Assembly: GCA_911728435.2 (NCBI GenBank)
Contig: OU452198.1
Location: forward strand, 18,448,001-18,512,000
Length of the DNA: 64,000 nucleotides
Source of the DNA: Apoderus coryli
Lineage: Eukaryota > Arthropoda > Insecta > Coleoptera > Attelabidae
Reading direction: 5' to 3'
Part shown: positions 54,219 to 64,000 of the stretch, piece by piece
How positions within the stretch are numbered: the stretch's first letter is position 1
How the letters are laid out: each line of letters starts with the position of its first letter
Position numbers and translations under genes: made by a program
Notes under the pieces: model-generated
The model's input: the letters and a program-made list of their open reading frames with translations, nothing else
Told to the model about the DNA's origin: nothing
Databases searched by the model: none

Positions 54219-55345
54219 CAGGGTGTCCCAAACAACATTCCCCACCCTTTAGGATTAGAATCTACGACCCAAAATTAGACGAAAATCACTTATGTCAAAA
54301 CTTCGAAAAATGTCTCCTTATGAAATTATGACCATTTTGAATATTGAAATTAGACAAATCTTTCACTTGGAATTAATAATTTAAATCTGGTCATCTTTGA
54401 TAAAAACAGATTTATGCAAAGAAAAAATCTGCATCCTTATCATCTAAAGCTGATTCAAGAATTGCATCCTGGAGATAATGAGTTGCGCTTATGATTTTGT
54501 AGATTTTTTTTTTAAATTGCCTGGACGCAAATGAAGACATATTTAAACAAGTACTGTGACTGATGAAGCCCATTTTAAACAGCAAGGAGTGTTCAATCAG
54601 CACAAGTTGCATTGTTGGAATTACGAAAATCAGCACCAAATTAGAGAATCACATAAGCAAGCAAGCTGGAGCTTAAATGTGTGGATTTGTCTGTTGGGAA
54701 ATAGGATAATAGAACCACAGTTTCTACCTAGGATACCAAACGCCGAAAACTATGCCAATTTTTGCAATAACAGATTACCAACTCTTCTGGAAGAAGTTCG
54801 TTTAGTACAGCGGCCAAATATTGTATTTCAACATGATGGTGCACCTGCCCGTTATTCTCGAAATGTTTGAGAGATATTAAATCGACGTTTTCTCAACCAA
54901 TGGATCGATCGTGGAGGACCTATTTCTTGGCCTCCTAGGTCCCCGGATCTCAACCCAATAGACTTTTGGCTTTAGGGTTATCTGAAAAATACGGTTTACC
55001 ATGTCCTACCCAACAGTGAAGATGATGTTATTGTTCGCATTTATGGAGCTTTAGCACAAATTGCAAACGAAGCAATAGGCCGTGTAGAAAATTATTGAAT
55101 AAAATAGTGACGATTTCGAACACTTGCCTTTGTAAATTGATATGTTTTTGTTTTATTATGTGTCTAGATAATAAATAATTTGAACATTTGATTTTATTTT
55201 CGAAAATTACTTCATTTTAATATTCAAAATGGTCACAATTTCATAAGGAGACATTTTTCGAAATTTTGACATAAACGATTTTTGTCTTATTTTTGGTCAT
55301 AGATTCTACCCTTAAAGGGTGGGGAATGTTTTTTGGGACAACCTG
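54219..55345 (+). mobile_element. DD41D element with internal deletion
   Basis: CAGGGTGTCCCAAACAACAT at the left is inverted as CAGGTTGTCCCAAAAAACAT from the right. The inverted repeats extend about 130 bp, with TA at 54217-54218 and 55346-55347. The DNA-binding part of the transposase is deleted (join at about 54412-54416), whereas the related piece at 10140-10945 keeps that part but lacks the catalytic end. Confidence 0.92.
54416..55130 (+). pseudogene. DD41D transposase, catalytic part
   Basis: TDEAHFKQQGVFNQHKLHCW (first aspartate, about 54562) is followed by WSLNVWICLLGNRIIEPQFL, then PNIVFQHDGAPARYSRNV (second aspartate, about 54836). A stop directly follows. RFLNQWIDRGGPISWPPRSP and DLNPIDFWL carry the third aspartate at a spacing of 41, with another stop at WL. 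The C-terminal helices end near 55095. Two stops and the missing N-terminus make it non-functional. Confidence 0.88.
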
Positions 55346-55627
55346 TATAATAATTATTACGTACTAAAAGATATATATATCATCTGACACCACTAAGTAC
55401 AATGACTTGTCAGCAGCTATCAGACGACGATACCCTGCACATTACCTATCACAGCTTTGTAGAGAAAATGAAGAGATTAAAATCACCCTGTATATAGAAA
55501 ACTAATATCACCAATTTCTTTGTAGCATTTTACGGTACTCAAACCAATAAAATGAGATGGTTGCTCTACCTCGTGTTTGGCTGTAACTTATAAAACAATC
55601 AAAATTTGGGAACACTACATCCTTTAT

Positions 55628-56421
55628 ATTGTCACGTTTAGGATTAACGCTTGGCTGCGAGAGGTACCGGGATCGGTACCCGGCGCCTCCACCAATTGTC
55701 ACGTTTAGGTTTAACGTGAACTACGAGGGCATTGAAAATAAGGACCTTATCTAAAAGATTGAAACACCGAATACCAAGTTTAAATAGATTAAGTTTATTA
55801 ACAGTAAAGTTGAGTAGAGTTTACAAAATGATGAAACTTAAATTAGAGACTATAGAGTTATAATAATAGAAAACAAATAATATTACTTATATTAGAATAT
55901 ATGAGACCACATACGGTCAAGTTGAACTATGGTTCACATTTTACTGCTTTCAGGTTTTCTTACTATTAGTTTAAAATTAGGACACAGCTAAACTTATTTC
56001 TCTGGAGAGAAGAATTTATAATAAAAGGGTTATCCCTCTCTTAAACAATCTTGCGCCTAAATCCTCCCTGTCTTGACCAGTGAGAATGAGGGAGGTTGGA
56101 TTGAAACAAAGATGGTTTTCTGATTTCTCTATGCTAATTGGTTATTAACATAATCATAATATTCCACCACCACCCCTATATCGCGTTTATTTAGTTGTGG
56201 TGGTCAGAATAGCTGATGCTGCATTTTCTAGTATGACTACCCTTGAAAGCGGAGGGTAAGGCAGGGCTCCTGATTGTCGAGAAATGGTGACTCATCTAGA
56301 TAAACTAGAATAAACAGGAAAATAATATGTTTGTATTTTTCCATCGAATATCTGGGGTTTGTTATTTATTTATAATTTATATTTATTTATCAATAATATT
56401 GGAATCTGTACTCGTGACAAT
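55628..56421 (-). mobile_element. LTR remnant with primer-binding site and tRNA-like segment
   Basis: Minus-strand reading: an LTR-like block starts TGTCACGAGT (56421) and ends AACGTGACA (55697). After two bases comes TGGTGGAGGCGCCGGGTA (55694-55677), a primer-binding site complementary to a tRNA 3' end ending CCA. The complementarity continues well past 18 nt through a whole T-arm. A second copy of the LTR terminus (22 bp, one mismatch) lies at 55628-55649. No gag or pol is seen beyond it. The LTR length of about 725 bp is inferred from the inverted TGTCACG/CGTGACA ends only. Confidence 0.55.
55650..55694 (+). other. tRNA-Ala-like 3' half including CCA
   Basis: The plus strand has the geometry of a tRNA 3' half: CGC(TTGGCTG)CG-like anticodon arm, GAGAGGTA, a five-pair T-stem CCGGG/CCCGG around ATCGGTA, a seven-base acceptor strand CGCCTCC, discriminator A, then CCA (55692-55694). 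The anticodon-arm text resembles tRNA-Ala(AGC), with G for A in the anticodon. There is no 5' half, so it is not a tRNA gene. Confidence 0.65.
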
Positions 56422-57180
56422 ATTTTTGCTATTTTTAACACATACTGGTAGAGAACTTCCAAGAATTGGATACCAATCTAGAACACTAATATTATGTGAG
56501 TGTGAATACTTATATCTCTCCATAATAAGGATATAATAAAACTTGCACAGCCTTGACATTTTGTTTTGTATATAACATTATAGCGTCTGAAAATTTCCAA
56601 AAATACTAAATTATTTATGACAAAAAAAATAATACAAAACAAATGTATGTTTTTACTTTTATTTATTCATTCTAAAAATGTTAACGATATTATACAGAGT
56701 GTCCACGTGAAAACTTACACCTCCGACTTTATCTTAGATGTTTACAATTATGGGATGTTTAGTAGTTCCTACAACACTATACAGGGTGTCCTTCGGAGAC
56801 TAGTTTGAGTTGAATTTGGAAAATTTTGGTATATGTATTGCCAAATATGGTCTATTCAAATATCATAATACCAACCGCTTAGCACTTCCGGTTATACCGG
56901 AGGTTGATAGTGACTTTGTTATTTTAAACAGAACACCCTATATATTATGACATTTTTGGATTCCACATAAACTTCTAGACATCTTTCGTGTATCCTATAC
57001 TTAAATCCAGCAGTTTTTGATGTATATAAAGATTTATCTCCAAACTGACATTTTAGGGCTCAATAATAATCACATCTTTTTCTTATAAAGAAGTCTTTAG
57101 TAATCATTTTGCAGGCGTTTTCTTATTAAATAAGGTCTCCTTTTTCCGATACGTACGATATTTTCTGATTTATTCATACA
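56422..57180. other. Element ends and fragments, no gene
   Basis: ATACAGAGTGTCCACGTGAA (56692) and TACAGGGTGTCCTTCGG (56780) look like tips of TA-inserted elements. 56878-57000 (AGCACTTCCGGTTATACCGG, ACACCCTATATATTATGAC, TTGGATTCCAC) is a fragment of the foldback family at 36922. Confidence 0.5.
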
Positions 57181-57181
57181 G

Positions 57182-57830
57182 GGTGGTCAAAAATTATACT
57201 GAAACGGTGTTATAAAAACAGTTGAAAGTCAGTTTTTTCAAATGGAACAGGTATATTTTTATAATTTTATCTTACGTAGCATTAAAAAGTAAAGAAACTT
57301 TCTAATAGGTTACTGATTTCGAAAATGCATGGTTTCCGAAACATCGGCATTGTAACATTTTTTAGGTTTTTCACTATTCTCGTATATTACTTTGACTAAT
57401 TAATTTAGTGTGCCATGAAAATAATAAAATTTTTCTGCAGGCGCATAAATGTCACAATAATTATTATAAAAATGGAAAATACTTATTCAAATGCTGAGAT
57501 TCTAAATTTATTATTTATACAAAATGACTGATTAATTACGATTATTGGATTAACAACAATTAACTTTTGATGTTTGATTTGACGCTTATGGGCCTGCAGA
57601 AAAATTTTATTATTTTCATGGCACACTAAATTAATTAGTCATAGTAGTATACGAGAATAGTGAAAATGCTAAAAAATGTTTCATTGCCGATATTTCGGAA
57701 AACATGCATTTTCGAAATCAGTAACCTAATAGAAAGTTTCTTTAATTTTTAAGGATACATAAGATAAAATTATAAAAATATACCTGTTCCATTTGAACGA
57801 TAACTATGTTGTTTCTTTCAGGCATAATTC
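57182..57830. mobile_element. DD41D-related foldback element
   Basis: A CAGGGTGGTC tip at 57179-57190 follows TA. The arms about 57240-57450 and 57590-57805 are inverted (AAATGGAACAGGTATATTTT, AAAGAAACTTTCTA, TCGAAAATGCATG, AATTAATTTAGTGTGCCATG). A short start-like frame near 57484 (MENTYSNAEILNLLFIQND) matches the first residues of DUF4817-type transposases. The right tip is missing. Confidence 0.7.
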
Positions 57831-57984
57831 TCTCTCTGTCAAATATTTTTTCCATGCCATGCCAGTTGTTCATGAAAGAACAACCTCTGAATAACTGATA
57901 TTTTGCAGCTGTTTCAAGTCAAATTTTATTTGTAAAAATTTTGTTTAATTTTAATTTGCAGCTGGACAATTTTTGTATCCTGAA

Positions 57985-59260
57985 AAATGTTGAGATGTTT
58001 TAATGGGGATTTTTTAAGAAATATTTTATGGACCGATGACTCATGGTTTACTCGACCTGGTATAGTTAATTTTTACAATTTTGTATGGGCGCATGAAAAT
58101 CCACATAAAATCAGACAACGAAAGTTTCATAGGGATTCAGTATTAACATTTGGATAGGAAGCTACAGTGGAAATCTGTTTGACCCTTATGAACTTTTACA
58201 GCGACTTCAGTATGAAAATTATTTCGAATTTTTTGAGACTGCGATTCCCAAAATGTAGGAAGACATTCCACTCCTTATTCGAAGATAAGCCTGGTTCCAA
58301 CTTGATGAGTGTCCGGCACATTTTGAACGTTCGATATTTGCTGAATATAAATTTCGAAGATAGATGGATTTATCGCGGTAGTCCCATTGCGTTGCCATCA
58401 CGTCATTCAGATTTAACTTCAATCTATCATTTGAAAGACGTCATTTATTCAACTCCCTCCGGTTCCTTCTAGGTCCCTTTCTAGAAGGAACCGGAGGGAG
58501 TTGAATAAACGATGTCTTTCATATGATGTCCGGCACATTTTGAACGTTCGATATTGGCTGAATATAAATTTTGAAGATAGGTGGATTTGTCGCGGTAGTC
58601 CCATTGCGTCGCCATCACGTCATCCAGATTTAACTCCAATCTATCATTTGACTAAACGATGTCTTTCATATAATGTCCGGCACATTTTGAACGTTCGATA
58701 TTGGCTGAATATAAATTTTGAAGATAGATGGATTTGTCGCTGTAGTCCCATTGCGTGGCCATCACGTCATCCAGATTTAACTCCAATCTGTCATTTGAAA
58801 GACATCATTTATTCAACTCCCTCCGGTTCCTTCTAGGTCCCTTTCTAGAAGGAACCGGAGGGAGTTGAATAAACGATGTCTTTCATATAATGTCCGGCAC
58901 ATTTTGAACGTTCGATATTGGCTGAATATAAATTTTGAAGATAGATGGATTTGTCGCGGTAGTCCCATTGCGTCGCCATCAAGTCATCCAGATTTAACTC
59001 CAAACTATTATTTGAATAAACAATGTCTTTCATAAGATAGATTGGACTTAAATCCGGATGACTTGATGGCGACGCAATGGGACTACCGTGACAAATCCAT
59101 CTATCTTCAAAATTTATATTCAGCCAATATCGAACGTTCAAAATTTGCCGGACACCCATCAAGTTGGAACCAGGCTTATCTTTGAATAACGAGTGGAATG
59201 TCATCCCACTTGTTGGGATTCGCAGTTTCAAAAAATTCTAAATAATTTTCAGACTGAATG
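57985..59260 (+). pseudogene. DD41D transposase remnant scrambled into tandem and inverted copies
   Basis: 58015-58110 encodes NILWTDDSWFTRPG and FVWAHENPHKIRQRKFHRD, the first-aspartate region. From 58311 a segment encoding PAHFERS (second-motif remnant) and RWIYRGSPIALPSRHSDL (third-motif remnant) is repeated with starts at 58311, 58528, 58675 and 58892 (spacing 217, 147, 217). An inverted copy at about 59155-59040 is followed by an inverse of 58200-58310. Two identical hairpins separate units. Open frames crossing these copies simply re-read the repeat. No functional enzyme remains. Confidence 0.8.
58444..58509. repeat. Perfect 29-bp hairpin, copy 1 of 2
   Basis: The arm TTTATTCAACTCCCTCCGGT...TCTAG (58444-58472) is perfectly inverted at 58481-58509 around GTCCCTTT. 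An identical hairpin lies at 58808-58836 / 58845-58873. Pairing extends outward imperfectly through GAAAGAC. Confidence 0.93.
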
Positions 59261-59497
59261 CAAATGCAAATTGCGTATGCAAAAATTACTCTAGTGACAG
59301 TTAGCTTAAACAATTTGAATGGAAAACGCTGTCCGTTATGCATTCAATAGAATGGTTTTCATTTCGAACAGTTATTAAATACATTATAGTTCATCTTGTT
59401 ATTGGTTTTTTACTTTTATCATGGTTATCAGTTATATTTTCGTTAAATTAAAATTTATTTGGTTAGAATTTGTATGAATACTTCTTCTTCTTCTGAA

Positions 59498-59570
59498 GAG
59501 AATCTTACAGGTATGTAACCGTACCATTAAGAGAATCTTACAGGTATGTAACCGTACCTGTAAGATTCTC
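59498..59570. repeat. Direct duplication plus 16-bp hairpin
   Basis: A 28-bp segment starting GAGAATCTTACAGGTATGTA is repeated at 59498 and 59531. The second copy forms a hairpin with TACCTGTAAGATTCTC (59555-59570). A minus-strand frame with a repeated VRLHTCKIL merely reads the duplication. Confidence 0.85.
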
Positions 59571-59764
59571 CAATACCATATAAAAAATGCTGAGCCGTTA
59601 ACTATTTGTGTGGGGGACATTGAATAACGTTATTGTATTTGCAATAAAGTCAGTATTCGAATTTTATTATCATATTCCTTATCAAGAATTCTTAGGCACT
59701 ACGGTGTGCCAAATTTCAAATTTTTCTTGGCAGTAACATAATATTTTTCCAAAATTTAAACACC

Positions 59765-61200
59765 ATCTATCTTGAGAAGGAAGCTCTCGTGGTTATAAGT
59801 GTATTGGGAACAGCCATGAAGACGTTAGACTTATTGGTCGCATAGCCTTTGCCCCTTCCTGTCCGGATTTCCCAGGTTTGGGTATAAATGCTACTCTGCT
59901 TATCTGCCAACTTTTTGGCAGATATCTCAGTGCCAGACTGCCCCGGAATACCATACACAGGCTGCTAATCAAGGAGTCCCCTCCCTCCTGCAGCATTTTT
60001 GGATAATTGCCGTCAATTCCCGGCGATTTATATCGTTTAAATGTTCTCATGGCCCATTTAATTATACTACAATTTATCACTGTCTTTGCGTATTGTCAGC
60101 TCTCTCTCTGGTAGCCTTTATTCGTATGCTGCCAATTTTCCAGTGACATATTTGTAATTTCACAGCCGGGAAAGTGTACTCTCAGAAGTTCTCTAATAGT
60201 ATACCTTCCCGTATTTGTGAAGACACCGTTTTCTCCCCTTATAGTCGTAATGGTGTCTCCTGTTCCCTTCGCGAGAATTCTACCGAGTCTGGTACATTCT
60301 GGAGTCTTTTCTATGTCCTCGCAGTACATCCTCCATGAGTCTCTCTTAGCTTTCCTTAATGCTTTATTATAGTCTGTCAATGCCCTGCTATAGCAGTCCC
60401 ATTGGCCAGTCCTTTTTGCATCATTGAATTTCTTTCTAACACTTTTCCTCATCCGAGCCAGCTCATAGTTCCACCAGGGTGTGTTCCTATTTGAGCTCCG
60501 TCTCTGCTGGGGCAGTTGTCATTATACGCAGTAATGATGGCGTCCTGTATTTGGTCCACCATCAAGTCTAGGTCGTGAGAGTCCCTTATGGTACTTTTTA
60601 TTTCTCTAATATTGCTTACTAGTTCAGCATGGTATGCTCTCCAGTTTGCCCTTCGAGGATTTTGATAGGTTTCATATGATTGGATCATATCCCCTATATT
60701 AAAATTGATGTGTCTGTGATCCGAGCAACTTACCTCATCAGACACTACTGACAAAGTGAGTAGCTATTGTTATGTCAATTACCTCCTTTCGCACTGAATT
60801 TACAAAACTCGGTTGTTTTCCTACATTGAAAATGTCCAAATTGTTAGCCAAAATATTCTGTAGTAATAACTCACCTCTATGGTTGGTGTCTGTGCTGCCC
60901 CATGCCATGTGGTGTGAATTTGCATCGCAGCCAATAACCATCTGAGTTCCCAGATTACGACATTGTCTCACTAGCTCGTCCATTGCCCCGGTCGGTGGTG
61001 GATTCGGGTCATCGTACGGAAGGTACGCCGATGCGAGAACAAGCTTCCTCGGCACCCCTCCTGTTTGGATTCTAATGCTAGTCAGATCTCTAGAGCAAAA
61101 GTTCACCAATGGCAATACCTTGAGGCCTTTTTTTTCTACTATACACGTTCTTGGGGAGTCTTCGGAATTACTGTATATAAGTTCCCACTTCAAAGCCCCT
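59765..61200 (-). pseudogene. LINE (jockey/R1/LOA group) endonuclease and reverse-transcriptase start
   Basis: 61193-60738 encodes the AP-type endonuclease: LASAYLPYDDPNPPPT, MVIGCDANSHHMAWGSTDTN with the catalytic D-x-N and H, RGELLLQNILANNLDIFNVG and EVIDITIA. 60754-60700 gives SDEVSCSDHRHINF, the terminal SDH motif. 60620-60096 is the linker (KSVRKKFNDAKRTGQWDCYS). 60080-59800 enters the fingers: MRTFKRYKSPGIDGNYPKML, VAFIPKPGK and AMRPISLTSS, after which it stops. Palm and thumb are missing. Two frame changes interrupt the coding. It is unusual here in retaining the 5' rather than the 3' half. Confidence 0.88.
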
Positions 61201-62530
61201 CATTGCCACAGCCAGGGCAGCCGAAGCAGCCCTACTGTGGTGAAGGTTCACCTGAAGGACCCTGATCAGCTCCATCGACGCCCCTCAGCACTCTGAAGAT
61301 GACCGTTCCCAGCCCATAAAACTCATCTTAATACTTGTATTTTCCAGATATAAACAAGGTTCTCAGCAAAAACAGGGTCCTTCGGGTCATTTTGTTCATT
61401 TTTTATAATTCTTAACATTGAACTGCGACACTGGAAATAAATATATCTCCGACAACTGCCTCCTTCCAATCTCTTGGAAGTTAAATATTAAGCCGGGATA
61501 ATAAAAATGGTAATATGACCAAAGTGTATAATGGGGCACATTTAAAATACTCATTGTGATTAGGCAACTACTTCATCACCTATATATTTGACTGGTTGGA
61601 TTTATCATCCATCGTTCGTCTCTCCGTGTCTTATAAATAAACAGGTACGCTCATCAAGGTAACGCTCAATAACGACATGCTATGAACATGTGAAATGCCC
61701 TGGTTTTGATCAGTACCTGGTATTTTCAGGTAACGTTAACTATACTTTAAGTAAGCATCAGTCAGTATCACTATTTAGGTCCCCCAGAAACAGTGAAACC
61801 ATATATTTAAAATTTTTTAAATTAAATATTCGAGATGATACTGCTCGGACACTCTGTATTTGCCCAGAGAAAGATTTTGTTATTTTATTTAAAGAAATAA
61901 ATAAACATTCTATGGTTAATAAATACATTGAATGCTCACGACAAAGAAGAATTACATGAAGTGAAAGAGACCCTATATTATCTTCATGCAATTTGAAAGT
62001 AATATAAAGGCGATATTAAACAAAGCAAAAAGGTGAGATTTATATGAATACGAGAACTGCATCAGATGACCTAGATATAGAGTAAATAAAATACACTGTA
62101 ATAATAAGTTTTGGTGGATTTTCATAGTAAACAATTTTAACTTTTTATAACAAACTGAATTTTAACATTTTTAATTATAATTATTCTATGTTCGTAGGCC
62201 GAAACCAACTGGAGCAACATGTCTTCATCGATGTTGGTTCTCTTTATGCCTGTACCCCCAGCTCAAAAAAAGAAGATCAAAATTGTGTCTCAGATGTATA
62301 GACACAGACTGCCCCCATTCTTATGGCAACCAGAGATCTTCTGAAGATTTAACTTAACATAATTTAAACTTATGTCGTATATCTCCTAGTGACCCGAACT
62401 CAGGCCTATTTGGTGATGCCTGATTGTAAATAACGAACAGTTCCAATAAATGGTACATGGCAGATCAAGATGAACTTCGCGGGTGAACGCTCATTGTAAG
62501 AAACTTGAAAAACTTTATAGATTTTAGTAG
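61201..62530. other. Unassigned sequence
   Basis: 61201-61320 has LINE-like base composition (probably the start of the endonuclease ORF, read on the minus strand). The remainder is A/T-rich with no confident gene. 62190-62345 is less A/T-rich (AACTGGAGCAACATGTCTTC) but its product is not recognised. Confidence 0.4.
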
Positions 62531-62539
62531 TTCCTTTTA

Positions 62540-63640
62540 CTCTGCCAAACTTTGTTATTAAAAACTATTGGCTTGCGGGGAAAGTTTACCCTCTTTGCGG
62601 ACGATACAACACTCCTGTGGAATATTATCAAGCGGGATATTCAGACTGATTTGATAGAACTAAAGGAGTGGTGTGATTGTAACTATCTTTCATTCAATAT
62701 AGCAAAGACGCATATCTTGTCTTTTAATTTTGACTTTGGTGACTTGATCCTGGAGAGCAATCCCATCGAAAATATTAAGTGTATTAAATTTCTTGGACTT
62801 CACATAGATATAAGGCTTAAATTTGAGGAACATGTGAGGCAGTTGAGTGGAAGAGTTTCGTCGGGTTGTTATGCGTTAATGGTTGTTGCGTGGGAATTGG
62901 GATCGGAGGCTGCGCGTAACGCTTATTTTTTGCTAGTTGAATCACATCTTAGATACGGTATAGCCTTCTGGGGCTCATGCTGTCGAACTTTATTCAAATG
63001 TGTCTTTATTTTACTTGCTGTCTGGGCAAGTTGTAGAGAACTGTTTAAGAAACATCAAATATTGACTTCATTAGTTATATTAGAAACTGTATATCTCCTG
63101 CATAGAAACTTGCAGAATATATCTTCGTCTGCTCCATCTGCTCACCGTTATCCTACGAGATTGCTCCAGCGCGCACACCTACCTATACCTAGATCAGCCG
63201 TAACAAGGAGATCTCTCATTTATGAAAGCCGCAAAATTTATAATTCCTTGCCACCAACTTTAACGGCAATGGAAAATTATAGGCAATTTGGGTCTGTCAA
63301 AAGAAGGCTGCTTAACAATGCCTCCTATTATCTTGATGATTTCGTTTCAGATGCCTGGTAGTGTTTTTTTTTTCCTTAACACTGTTATGTTGGGCTCACG
63401 TTACGTTATGTCTGGTAGTGCCCATGTTTTGTATTGTTGTATGGATGTATTATTTATTGTATTGTTATGTGTATATGTTTGTAATTTTAAATTTGTATTT
63501 TTGTTTTTTTTTTATTTATTTGATATGATGATTGCACACTTGTGTATATCTTGTAATTTTTAAATTGTAAATTTTTTTAAGTACCTGACTTTGTCTACGA
63601 GAAAAGTGTAAGTCTTTATGACAATAAAGTTATATATATA
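62540..63640 (+). pseudogene. LINE reverse transcriptase C-terminal half with 3' UTR
   Basis: An open frame from 62552 to 63361 begins at the active site: GLRGKFTLFADDTTLLWNII contains FADD. It continues LKEWCDCNYLSFNIAKTHIL, KFLGLHIDIRLKFEEHVRQL and SHLRYGIAFWGSC (thumb), SCRELFKKHQILTSLV, and the C-terminal SLIYESRKIYNSLPPTLTAM. The segment FKCVFILLAVWASC replaces the usual 'LQKRAIR.L.G...' block, suggesting a small frameshift. Everything before the YADD-type motif is missing (5' truncation). The 3' UTR ends with GACAATAAAG near 63625. It is the longest uninterrupted LINE frame in the window. Confidence 0.88.
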
Positions 63641-63641
63641 C

Positions 63642-63945
63642 AGGGTGAGTCACGAGGAACTGTACATACTTCTACCATAAGTAGAGGCACATTAGGGGAT
63701 CATCAAATGACCATTAAAAACTGTGTCCTTGTTTTCATTATTAATATAGAGGGTGAATTATGGATCTTCACTAAAACAATGTTTCGTCATATATTTTCAA
63801 TGATTAAGTCGATTTCTCTCATTTTTTTATAAAAGTGTGTATTGGTGCCTGGCAACTAAGTGACATATTCAGAATTGAGAAAATCCTGGTCCATCTTCGA
63901 GAAAATTTGTGGGACTGCATTCAACACTTCACCCTGTATACGATA
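63642..63945. mobile_element. Small TIR element (MITE), about 300 bp
   Basis: TACAGGGTGAGTCACGAGG at the left and TTCACCCTGTATACG at the right are inverted over about 12 bases, with a TA step at each side. A second internal AGGGTGAATTATGG string sits at 63750. There is no ORF. The tips resemble those of the TA-inserted elements elsewhere in the window. Confidence 0.6.
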
Positions 63946-64000
63946 TTTCAAAAATCTGATATAATGTTTTCAGAGGGCATAAATAGACAGTTAGACCGGG

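Noticed and set aside
55650..55694. A functional tRNA-Ala gene
   Set aside because: There is no D-arm or 5' acceptor strand, and a genomic CCA next to an LTR end fits a primer-binding region better.
58501..59231. Long frames with repeated RHILNVRYWLNINFEDRW blocks resembling a repeat protein
   Set aside because: They cross tandem and inverted copies of a decayed transposase segment, so the repetition is DNA-level rearrangement.
1..64000. A CRISPR array or bacterial-type system
   Set aside because: No regularly spaced identical short repeats with unique spacers are present, and the coding content is eukaryotic transposable elements throughout.

Overview
The window reads as intergenic, repeat-dominated DNA from an arthropod, most likely an insect. 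It is strongly A/T-rich, has no bacterial-type operons, uses GT-AG introns, and is packed with insect-type transposable elements: mariner and DD41D transposons, PIF/Harbinger, a Crypton-like recombinase, Penelope-like elements, CR1/jockey-like LINEs, an R4/Dong LINE and LTR remnants. The mixture would suit a beetle, but the order cannot be fixed from the sequence. I see no host gene I would defend. Almost every coding trace is a transposase or reverse transcriptase, and most are broken.

Layout. 1-2.2 kb is A/T-rich with dispersed repeats. 2.2-3.1 kb is an internally deleted mariner. 3.4-4.0 kb is a Penelope-like GIY-YIG fragment with an inverted partial copy. 5.0-5.9 kb is a LINE fragment. 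6.35-6.65 kb is a 65-bp tandem repeat. 8.7-9.65 kb is a foldback element. 10.1-12.8 kb stacks three ITm-superfamily pieces, one unusually GC-rich. 14.4-15.2 kb is a Crypton-like recombinase relic. 15.4-17.2 kb holds LINE pieces. 18.6-19.4 kb is a Harbinger relic. 20.7-20.9 kb is a hairpin carrying a textbook hammerhead ribozyme. 21-26 kb holds foldbacks and degenerate tandem repeats. 27.3-29.2 kb is a transposon with arms of about 600 bp. 30.3-32.1 kb is a degenerate tandem array interrupted by a hammerhead-like unit.

33.7-35.8 kb is the best-preserved element: a DD41D transposon with an open 370-aa transposase and 340-bp terminal repeats that look identical. 35.9-36.5 kb has two more hammerhead-like units facing each other. 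36.9-38.6 kb is a foldback split by a solo LTR. 39.3-42.9 kb has two minus-strand LINEs. 43.9-45.0 kb is a Harbinger element with TTA duplications. 45.8-51.3 kb is a three-level nest: a LINE, inside it a DD41D element, inside that a transposon with a nearly intact two-exon 'GQNRN' gene. 52.1-54.2 kb is an R4/Dong LINE in a TAA microsatellite. 54.2-55.3 kb is another DD41D element. 55.6-56.4 kb is an LTR remnant with a tRNA-Ala-like 3' half. 57.2-59.3 kb is DD41D debris rearranged into tandem and inverted copies. 59.8-61.2 kb and 62.5-63.6 kb are LINE fragments, and the window ends in a small TIR element.

The genes do not form a pathway; each belongs to its own element. The most interesting objects are the hammerhead-bearing hairpin near 20.8 kb, the GQNRN-type transposon near 49 kb, the possibly autonomous DD41D element near 34 kb, and the tRNA-like segment between two LTR-end copies near 55.66 kb.
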